The position numbers and the translations under genes were made by a program. Below are positions 55,506-64,000 of a stretch of DNA of 64,000 bases, one piece after another. Position 1 is the stretch's first letter. Every line of letters starts with the position of its first letter. Source of the stretch: Aegilops tauschii subsp. strangulata (lineage: Eukaryota > Streptophyta > Magnoliopsida > Poales > Poaceae); contig NC_053036.3 in assembly GCF_002575655.3 (NCBI RefSeq), positions 162,664,627 through 162,728,626 on the forward strand. Reading direction: 5' to 3'. Under the pieces are notes generated by a model. It was not told the DNA's origin. It saw nothing but the letters and a program-made list of their open reading frames with translations, and ran no database searches.

Positions 55506-58500
55506 TTACACAGTAATGATCCTTACACCCATGGAGTCTTGGTGCTGATTATGTTTTGCTCGTGGAAGAGGCTTAGTCAACGGGTCTGCAACATTCAGAT
55601 CCGTATGTATCTTGCAAATTTCTATGTCTCCCACCTGGACTAAATCCCGGATGGAATTGAAGCGTCTTTTGATGTGCTTGGTTCTCTTGTGAAATCTGGA
55701 TTCCTTTGCTAAGGCAATTGCACCAGTATTGTCACAAAAGATTTTCATTGGTCCCGATGCACTAGGTATGACACCTAGATCGGATATGAACTCCTTCATC
55801 CAGACTCCTTCATTTGCTGCTTTCGAAGCAGCTATGTACTCCGCTTCACACGTAGATCCCGCCACGACACTTTGCTTAGAACTGCACCAACTGACAGCTC
55901 CACCGTTCAATGTAAATACGTATCCGGTTTGCGATTTAGAATCGTCCGGATCTGTGTCAAAGCTTGCATCAACGCAACCATTTACGATGAGCTCTTTCTC
56001 ACCTCCATAAACGAGAAACATATCCTTAGTCATTTTCAGGTATTTCAGGATGTTCTTGACCGCTGTCCAGTGATCCACTCCTGGATTACTTTGGTACCTC
56101 CCTGCTAAACTTATAGCAAGGCACACATCAGGTCTGGTACACAGCATTGCATACATGATAGAGCCTATGGCTGAAGCATAGGGAACATCTTTCATCTTCT
56201 CTCTATCTTCTGTAGTGGTCGGGCATTGAGTCTTACTCAATCTCACACCTTGTAGTACAGGCAAAAACCCTTTCTTTGCTTGATCCATTTTGAACTTCTT
56301 CGAAACTTTGTCAAGGTATGTGCTTTGTGAAAGTCCAATTAAGCGTCTTGATCTATCTCTATAGATCTTAATGCCTAATATATATGCAGCTTCACCGAGG
56401 TCTTTCATTGAAAAACTCTTATTCAAGTATCCCTTTATGCTATCCAGAAATTCTATATCATTTCCAATCAGCAATATGTCATCCACATATAATATCAGAA
56501 ATGCTACTGAGCTCCCACTCACTTTTTTGTAAATACAGGCTTCTCCAAAAGTCTGTATAAAACCAAATGCTTTGATCACACTATCAAAGCGTTTATTCCA
56601 ACTCCGAGAGGCTTGCACCAGTCCATAAATGGATCGCTGGAGTTTGCACACTTTGTTAGCTCCCTTTGGATCGATAAAACCTTCCGGTTGCATCATATAC
56701 AACTCTTCTTCCAGAAATCCATTCAGGAATGCAGTTTTTACATCCATTTGCCAAATTTCATAATCATAAAATGCGGCAATTGCTAACATGATTCGGACAG
56801 ACTTAAGCGTCGCTATGGGTGAGAAGGTCTCATCGTAGTCAATCCCTTGAACTTGTCGAAAACCTTTCGCAACAAGTCGAGCTTTATAGATAGTAACATT
56901 ACCATCAGCGTCAGTCTTCTTCTTGAAGATCCATTTATTTTCAATGGCTTGCCGACCATCGGGCAAGTCAACCAAAGTCCATACTTTGTTCTCATACATG
57001 GATCCCATCTCGGATTTCATGGCCTCAAGCCATTTTGCGGAATCTGGGTTCACCATCGCTTCTTCATAGTTCGTAGGTTCGTCAAGGTCTAGTAACATAA
57101 CCTCCAGAACAGGATTACCGTACCACTCTGGTGCGGATCTTAATCTGGTTGACCTACGAGGTTCAGTAATAACTTGATCTGAAGTTTCATGATCATTATC
57201 ATTAACTTCCCCACTAATTGGCGTAGGTGTCGCAGAAACTGGTTTCTGTGATGATCTACTTTCCAATAAGGGAGCAGGTACAGTTACCTCATCAAGTTCT
57301 ACTTTCCTCCCACTCACTTCTTTCGAGAGAAACTCCTTCTCTAGAAAGGATCCATTCTTAGCAACGAATGTCTTGCCTTCGGATCTGAGATAGAAGGTGT
57401 ACCCAACAGTCTCCTTTGGGTATCCTATGAAGACACATTTCTCCGATTTAGGTTCGAGCTTATCAGGTTGAAGTTTCTTCACATAAGCATCGCAACCCCA
57501 AACTTTAAGATACGACAACTTTGGTTTCTTGCCAAACCATAGTTCATAAGGTGTCGTTTCAACGGATTTTGATGGTGCCCTATTTAGAGTGAATGCAGCC
57601 GTCTCTAAAGCATAACCCCAAAACGATAGCGGTAAATCAGTAAGAGACATCATAGATCGCACCATATCTAGTAAAGTACGATTACGACGTTCGGACACAC
57701 CATTACGCTGTGGTGTTCCGGGTGGCGTGAGTTGCGAAACTATTCCGCATTGTTTCAAATGAAGACCAAACTCATAACTCAAATATTCTCCTCCACGATC
57801 AGATCGTAGAAATTTTATTTTCTTGTTACGATGATTTTCAACTTCACTCTAAAATTCTTTGAACTTTTCAAATGTTTCAGACTTATGTTTCATTAAGTAG
57901 ATATACCCATATCTGCTCAAATCATCTGTGAAGGTGAGAAAATAACGATATCCGCCACGAGCCTCAATATTCATCGGACCACATACATCTGTATGTATGA
58001 TTTCCAATAAATCTGTTGCTCTCTCCATAGTTCCGGAGAACGGTGTTTTAGTCATCTTGCCCATGAGGCACGGTTCGCAAGTACCAAGTGATTCATAATC
58101 AAGTGATTCCAAAAGTCCATGAGTATGGAGTTTCTTCATGCGCTTTACACCGATATGACCTAAACGGCAGTGCCACAAATAAGTTGCACTGTCATTATCA
58201 ACTCTACATCTTTTGGCTTTGACATTATGAATATGTGTGTCACTACTATCGAGATTCATTACAAATAGACCACTCTTCAAGGGTGCATGACCATAAAAGA
58301 TATTATTCATATAAATAGAACAACCATTATTCTCTGATTTAAATGAATAACAGTCTCGCATCAAACAAGATCCAGATATAATGTTCATGCTCAACACTGG
58401 CACCAAATAACAATTATTTAGGTCTAAAACTAATCCCGAAGGTAGATGTAGAGGTACCGTGCCGACGGCGATCACATCGACTTTGGAACCATTTCCCACG

Positions 58501-59492
58501 CGCATCGTCACCTCGTCCTTAGCCAATCTTCGCTTAATCCGTAGCCCCTGTTTCGAGTTGCAAATATTAGCAACAGAACCAGTATCAAATACCCAGGTGC
58601 TACTGCGAGCATTAGTAAGGTACACATCAATAACATGTATATCACATATACCTTTGTTAACCTTGCCATCCTTCTTATCCGCCAAATACTTGGGGCAGTT
58701 CCGCTTCCAGTGACCAGTCTGCTTGCAGTTGAAGCACTCAGTTTCAGGCTTAGGTCCAGACTTGGGTTTCTTCTCCTGAACAGCAACTTGCTTGCTGTTC
58801 TTCTTGAAGTTCCCCTTCTTCTTCCCTTTGCCCTTTTTCTTGAAACTAGTGGTCTTACTGACCATCAACACTTGTTGCTCCTTTTTGATTTCTACCTCCG
58901 CTGCCTTTAGCATTGCGAAGAGCTCGGGAATTGTCTTATTCATCCCTTGCATATTATAGTTCATCACGAAGCTCTTGTAGCTTGGTGGCAGTGATTGAAG
59001 AATTCTCTCAATGACACTATCATCCGGAAGATTAACTCCCAGTTGAATCAAGTGATTATTATACCCAGACATTTTGAGTATATGCTCACTGATAGAACTA
59101 TTCTCTTCCACCTTGCAGCTGTAGAACTTATTGGAGACTTCATATCTCTCAATCCGGGCATTTGCTTGAAATATTAACTTCAACTCCTGGGACATCTCAT
59201 ATGCTCCATGACGTTCAAAACGTCGTTGAAGACCCGGTTCTAAGCCGTAAAGCATGGCACACTGAACTATCGAGTAGTCATCAGCTTTGCTCTGCCAGAC
59301 GTTCATAACTTCTGGTGTTGCTCTTGCAGGAGGCCTGGCACCTAGCGGTGCTTCCAGGACGTAATTCTTCTGTGCAGCAATGAGGATAATCCTCAAGTTA
59401 CGGACCCAGTCCGTGTAATTGCTACCATCATCTTTCAGCTTAGCTTTCTCAAGGAACGCATTAAAATTCAACGAAACAACAGCACGGGCCAT
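55506..59492 (-). pseudogene. Copia gag-pol polyprotein, nearly intact, one in-frame TAG
   Basis: One frame of 1329 codons starts MARAVVSLNFNAFLEKAK. Gag: a CCHC knuckle CFNCKQTGHWKRNC near residues 253-266. Protease: VFDTGS near 302. Integrase: HCRLGH...CEPCLMGK, TDVCGPMN, SDRGGEY, then GTPQRNGVSERRNRTLLD. Reverse transcriptase: QMDVKTAFLNG and YVDDILLIGND. RNase H: VDASFDTDPDDSKSQTGY and EAEYIA. The only disruption is TAG at 57849-57851 (KEF-stop-SEVENH) within the integrase core; CAG to TAG fits deamination in a methylated CHG context. The polyprotein would be cut into shell protein, protease, integrase and RT/RNase H. All catalytic signatures that I looked for are present. Confidence 0.95.
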
Positions 59493-60718
59493 TTATCTAC
59501 AATTAACATAGACAAGCAAGATACTATCAGGTACTAAGTTCATGATAAATTCAAGTTCAATTAATCATATTACTTAAGAACTCCCACTTAGATAGACATC
59601 CCTCTAATCATCTAAGTGATTACGTGATCCAAATCAACTAAACCATGTCCGATCATCACGTGAGATGGAGTAGTTTCAATGGTGAACATCACTATGTTGA
59701 TCATATCTACTATATGATTCACGCTCGACCTTTCGGTCTCCGTGTTCCGAGGCCATATCTGCATATGCTAGGCTCGTCAAGTTTAACCTGAGTGTTCCGC
59801 ATGTGCAACTGTTTTGCACCCGTTGTATTTGAACGTAGAGCCTATCACACCCGATCATCTCGTGGTGTCTCAGCACGAAGAACTTTCGCAACGGTGCATA
59901 CTCAGGGAGAACACTTTTATCTTGAAATTTTAGTGAGAGATCATCTTATAATGCTACCGTCAATCAAAGCAAGATAAGATGCATAAAAGATTAACATCAC
60001 ATGCAATCAATATAAGTGATATGATATGGCCATCATCATCTTGTGCTTGTGATCTCCATCTCCGAAGCACCGTCATGATCACCATCGTCACCGGCGCGAC
60101 ACCTTGATCTCCATCGTAGTATCGTTGTCGTCTCGCCAACTTATTGCTTTTACGACTATCGCTACCGCTTAGTGATAAAGTAAAACAATTACATGGCGAT
60201 TGCATTGCATACAATAAAGCGACAACCATATGGCTCCTGCCAGTTGCTGATAACTCGGTTACAAAACATGAGCATCTCATACAATAAAATATAGCATCAT
60301 GTCTTGACCATATCACATCACAACATGCCCTGCAAAAACAAGTTAGACGTCCTCTACTTTGTTGTTGCAAGTTTTATGTGGCTGCTACGGGCTTAGCAAG
60401 AACCGTTCTTACCTACGCATCAAAACCACAACGATAGTTTGTCAAGTTGGTGATGTTTTAACCTTCGCAAGGACCGGGCGTAGCCACACTCGGTTCAACT
60501 AAAGTGAGAGAGACAGACACCCGCCAGTCACCTTTAAGCAACAAGTGGTCGCAACGGTGAAACCAGTCTCGCGTAAGTGTACGCGTAATGTCGGTCCGGG
60601 CCACTTCATCTCACAATACCGCCGAACCAAAGTATGACATGCTGTTAAGCAGTATGACTTATATCGCCCACAACTCACTTGTGTTCTACTCGTGCATAGC
60701 ATCAACGCATAAAACCAG
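59493..60718 (-). other. Untranslated leader of the copia element
   Basis: About 1.2 kb between the primer-binding site and gag with no supported ORF, as expected for Angela-like elements, where the leader holds packaging and dimerisation signals. None can be pinpointed here. Confidence 0.7.
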
Positions 60719-60731
60719 GCTCGGATGCCAC
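60719..60731 (-). promoter_or_regulatory. Primer-binding site, initiator tRNA-Met type
   Basis: Minus strand GTGGCATCCGAGCC next to the 5' LTR. It resembles TGGTATCAGAGCC, the complement of plant initiator tRNA-Met, with two mismatches. Confidence 0.75.
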
Positions 60732-62466
60732 TGTTGGGTAACGTAGTAATTTCAAAAAAAATCCTACGCACACGCAAGATCATGGTGATGCATAGCAACG
60801 AGAGGGGAGAGTGTTGTCCACGTACCCTCGTAGACCGAAAGCGGAAGCGTTAACACAACGCGGTTCATGTAGTCATACGTCTTCATGATCCGACCGATCA
60901 AGTACCGAACGCACGGCACCTCCGAGTTCAGCACACGTTCAGCTCGATGACGTCCCTCGAACTCCGATCCAGCCGAGTGTTGAGGGAGGGTTTCGTCAGC
61001 ACGACGGCGTGGTGACGATGATGATGTTCTACCGACGCAGGGCTTCGCCTAAGCTCCGCTACGATATTATCGAGGTGTAATATGGTGGGGGGGGCACCGC
61101 ACACGGCTAAAATATCGTATATCAATTGTGTGTCTAGAGGTGCCCCCCGCCCCCGTATATAAAGGAGCAAGGGGGAGGCCGCCGGCCTAGGAGGTGTGGC
61201 GCGCCAGGAGGAGTCCTACTCCTACCGGGAGTAGGACTCCCCCCCCTTTCCTTGTTGGACTAGGAGTGGAAGAGGGGAAGAGGTGGAGGGGAGGAAGGAA
61301 GGGAGGCGCCCCCCCCCCTCTCCTTGTCCTATTCGGACTGGGGGGAAGGGGGGCACGGCCCTGCCCTAGCCTCCTCTCCTCTCTTCCACCTAGGCCCACT
61401 AAGGCCCATTAAGTTACCGGGGGGTTCCGGTAACCTCCCGGTACTCCGGAAAAATCCCGATTTCACCCGGAACACTTCCGATGTCCAAACATAGGCTTCC
61501 AATATATTAATCTTTATGTCTCGACCATTTCGAGACTCCTCGTCATGTCCGTGATCACATCCGGGACTCCGAACAACCTTCGGTACATCAAAACATATAA
61601 ACTCATAATATAACTGTCATCGTAACTTTAAGCGTGCGGACCCTACGGGTTCGAGAACTATGTAGACATGACCGAGACACCTCTCTGTTCAATAACCAAT
61701 AGCGGAACCTGGATGCTCATATTGGTTCCCACATATTCTACGAAGATCTTTATCGGTCAGACCGCATAACAACATACGTTGTTCCCTTTGTCATCGGTAT
61801 GTTACTTGCCCGAGATTCGATCATCGGTATCTCGATACCTAGTTCAATCTCATTACCGGCAAGTCTCCTTACTCGTTCTGTAATACATCATCCCGCAACT
61901 AACTCATTAGTCACAATGCTTGCAAGGCTTATAGTGATGTGCATTACCAAGTGGGCCCAGAGATACCTCTCCGACAATCGGAGTGACAAATCCCAATCTC
62001 GAAATACGCCAACCCAACAAGTACCTTTGAAGACACCTGTAGAGCACCTTTATAATCACCCAGTTACGTTGTGACGTTTGGTAGCACACAAAGTGTTCCT
62101 CCGGTAAACGGGAGTTGCATAATCTCATAGTCATAGGAACATGTATAAGTCATGAAGAAAGCAATAGCAACGTACTAAACGATCGAGTGCTAAGCTAATG
62201 GAATGGGTCAAGTCAATCACGTCATTCTCCTAATGAGGTGATCCCGTTAATCAAATGACAACTCATGTCTATGCCTAGGAAACATAACCATCTTTGATTA
62301 ACGAGCTAGTCAAGTAGAGGCATACTAGTGACACTCTATTTGTCTATGTATTCACACATGTATTATGTTTCCGGTTAATACAATTCTAGCATGAATAATA
62401 AGCATTTATCATGATATAAGGAAATAAATAATACTTTATTATTGCCTCTAGGGCATATTTCCTTCA
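60732..62466 (-). repeat. 5' LTR of the copia element (1735 bp)
   Basis: Same length and ends as the left LTR. The element promoter is here; the TTTATATACGG phrase lies near 61155-61165 on the minus strand. Confidence 0.93.
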
Positions 62467-62471
62467 CCAAG
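62467..62471. repeat. Target-site duplication CCAAG, right
   Basis: Identical to 53733-53737. Confidence 0.92.
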
Positions 62472-63014
62472 TGATATTGTCTATGGGGAAAGTGGTTGTG
62501 TAATTCTCCCACCATGAGGCTGCTGGTCCATCCAACTGGTGTGCGGCAAAACGCACCTTCTCTGCCTCAGTGCAACCAGCGGGGGTCAACTCCCTTCCAA
62601 TCCTGCGTAGCCAGTCATCCGCAACTATTGGCTCGGTGCTATTGGAAAACACCGGCGGCTGTAACCTCGGAAAACGGGCTAAGTTGTCAACTGGGGGCGG
62701 GTTGTTTTTGTTGTTGCCTTGGTTCTGGACTAATATCTGCATCAAGGCATTCTGCTGCTGGATCAACTGGGTGATCTCCGGTGGGAAAACAAATCCGGTG
62801 TCACGTCTCGGAGGCATCTGATGGGTTTAGAGGGGAGAGATTAGAATAGAAAAGGGGTCTAGTGAGAAAACACTACCCATATGCACATGAGACAAACACA
62901 ATCATATCACTCAATCAAGCAAGCAAGGGCATACAAACGGTCTAGAACTATCGTTAAAGTGCTCGGACTACTACTATATACATGGGGAAATACTACTAAT
63001 CATTTGGTGGTCAT

Positions 63015-63433
63015 CTAGAAATTTTGATCGGTGGAAGACTCCATGATGTCCGCTCCAGCTTCGTCTTCAAAATCATCATCACTATCATCGGGGTCGGAGT
63101 CGGTGTCGTCGATGATGATGTAGTTCTCTGAGCAAGTAGAATCGTCGTCGTCTCCTCCTGGCGCGGGGTCTCCCATGAATACTCCGATCTTCTTTATCAG
63201 GTCGTCGTTCTTCTCCAGTAGTGTCATGATTTCCTCCTCATATCCATCGCGTGTAGACTTGAGTTCTTCTTCCAGCTCGGTGATCCTTGTCATCGTCTTA
63301 TTCAAATCTATCATGTCTGCGCACATCTGATTCTCCTGGCGTCGAATGTGCTGGTTTAACTCCTGGATGAATGCTGCAATGGACCTGTCCTTCTTGGTGC
63401 TGACTATCTCCCATTGCTCATCTCGGCGCCCAC
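63015..63433 (-). pseudogene. Extra acidic coiled-coil ORF upstream of gypsy gag, 5' truncated
   Basis: The frame is open from the LTR insertion at 63433 and reads GRRDEQWEIVSTKKDRSIAA, then LNQHIRRQENQMCADMIDLN, a RITELEEELKSTRDGYEEEI coiled-coil segment, and an acidic tail (DDTDSDPDDSDDDFEDE). It stops at TAG (63015-63017) about 200 bp upstream of the gag ATG. It is on the same strand as gag-pol but in a separate cistron. There is no retroviral-type motif. Such additional ORFs are known in some plant gypsy elements; this one's function is unknown. The initiation part has been cut off by the LTR element. Confidence 0.7.
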
Positions 63434-64000
63434 TGATACGTCTCCAATGTATCTATAATTTTTTATTACTCCATGCTATATTATCTACTATTTTGGACAA
63501 TATTGGGCTTTATTATTCACTTTTATATTATTTTTGGGACTAACCTTTTAACCGGAGGCCCAGCCCAGAATTGCTGTTTTTTGCCTATTTCAGAGTTTCG
63601 CAGAAAATGAATATCAAACGGAGTCCTAACGGAATGAAACCTTCGGGAGCGTGATTTTTGGAACGAACATGATCCAGGAGACTTGGACCATGCGTAAGAG
63701 AAGCTTCCAGGAGGCCACGAGGTAGGGGGCGCGCCCTCCACCCTCGTGGGCCCCACGTTGCTCCACCGACATACTTCTTCCTTCTATATATACCTACGTA
63801 GCCCCAAACGATCAGAACAGGAGCCAAAAACCTAATTCCACCGCCGCAACCTTCTGTACCCACGAGATCCCATCTTGGGGCCTGTTCCGGAGCTCCGCCG
63901 GAGGGGGCATCCATCACGGAGGGCTTCTACATCAACACCATAGCCCCTCCGATGAAGTGTGAGTAGTTTACCTCAGACCTTCGGGTCCATAGTTATTAGC
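63434..64000 (+). mobile_element. LTR of another retrotransposon, plus strand, cut by the window end
   Basis: Starts TGATACGTCTCCAATGTATC at 63434. It shares TCAAACGGAGTCC, GATCCCATCTTGGGGC and GGGTCCATAG with the solo LTR at 37718-39271, so both belong to one LTR group. A CTATATATACC phrase (63785-63795) is a likely TATA box. CCCAC (63429-63433) is the left target duplication candidate. The right end is outside the window, so solo LTR versus full element is open. Confidence 0.85.

Larger units (their letters stand above)
53738..62466 (-). mobile_element. Complete Ty1/copia retrotransposon, Angela/WIS/BARE-like (8729 bp)
   Basis: Two 1735-bp LTRs (53738-55472, 60732-62466), TSD CCAAG on both sides, primer-binding site beside the right LTR, polypurine tract beside the left one, and one polyprotein frame on the minus strand with copia order (gag, protease, integrase, RT, RNase H). 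The LTR start TGAAGGAAATATGCCCTAGA and the LTR length fit the Angela group of Triticeae copia elements; the family name is from memory. I count about thirty LTR-LTR differences by eye, just under 2 percent. Confidence 0.95.
53228..62817 (-). pseudogene. Gypsy gag, split by the copia element and joined by deletion to pol
   Basis: The 5' part (62817-62467) starts MPPRRDTGFVFPPEIT and includes PIVADDWLRRIGRELTPAGC and EKVRFAAHQLDGPAASWWEN. Its frame breaks exactly at the copia target duplication and continues at 53737 as TWDQFQQAFR, then KREFRNLRQGNRTVAQYVDE. A TAG stands at 53478-53480 in YQE-stop-VDKAL. After an N/H/G-rich linker and SNPATPA the frame passes directly into RNase-H-side sequence near 53222, skipping the CCHC knuckle, protease and most of RT. 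This indicates an internal deletion of well over 1 kb. Gag normally forms the particle shell. Confidence 0.88.
48520..64000 (-). mobile_element. Chromodomain Ty3/gypsy retrotransposon, internally deleted, host of two nested insertions
   Basis: The 3' LTR (48520-51165) is followed by a polypurine tract, a pol region ending in a chromodomain, gag, and an extra upstream ORF, all on the minus strand. The 5' LTR lies beyond the window. Nested inside are a copia element (53738-62466) and the start of another LTR element (63434 onward, opposite strand). The polyprotein has three premature stops and lacks CCHC, protease and most of the reverse transcriptase. The chromodomain places it among chromoviruses, probably the Tekay/Del group; no family name is assigned. 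Confidence 0.9.

Noticed and set aside
55872..57092. Plus-strand ORFs inside the copia pol region
   Set aside because: Antisense shadows of the polyprotein; no independent signal.

Overview
The window is transposon-dense plant DNA and looks like an intergenic stretch of a large Triticeae genome (wheat, Aegilops, rye or barley; wheat/Aegilops most likely). The basis is CACTA (En/Spm) elements of several kilobases, Stowaway MITEs at TA sites, an Angela/WIS/BARE-like copia element nested in a chromodomain gypsy element, and several LTRs starting TGATACGTCTCC. I recognise no ordinary host gene, tRNA, rRNA or CRISPR array. Almost every open frame belongs to a transposable element or to a gene fragment carried by one.

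Region 1 to 4875 is the right part of a CACTA element. It carries two broken gene fragments and long fields of short sub-terminal repeats, and its terminus cuts the last visible exon of a minus-strand Ptta/En/Spm (Transposase_24-type) pseudogene (4876-7083). Upstream of that pseudogene lies a tandem array with a period of about 1.1 kb (7.1-12.65 kb) that repeats two exon-like segments. A second CACTA element starts at 12649 and carries a multi-exon minus-strand gene ending in a B3-like DNA-binding domain (13.4-16.6 kb). Further right are a reading frame split by a solo LTR (17559-19218), a 0.5-kb tandem array (19.5-21.8 kb) and poorly preserved plus-strand gene remnants (21.8-25.2 kb).

From 25.2 to 35.06 kb a segment of about 1.3 kb is present three times in tandem. 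The second copy is split by a complete 6731-bp CACTA element (26596-33326, target duplication TCA) that carries a second B3-like gene, a 0.5-kb array homologous to the 19.5-kb array but inverted, and a coiled-coil pseudogene. The third copy preserves the empty sites of both this CACTA element and a MITE. A plus-strand multi-exon remnant (35.36-37.35 kb) is followed by a dense GGCC-motif field (37.6-40.4 kb) that is split by another solo LTR.

The right third is a retrotransposon nest. A complete non-autonomous LTR element (40723-48279) carries one intact 295-codon ORF of unknown function. Next is a minus-strand chromodomain gypsy element (48520 to beyond the window end) with an internally deleted polyprotein and three premature stops. 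A complete copia element (53738-62466) sits inside its gag frame with target duplication CCAAG. A further LTR starting at 63434 interrupts an extra ORF upstream of the gypsy gag. Apart from one TAG in the copia polyprotein, that copia element looks the most recently active.
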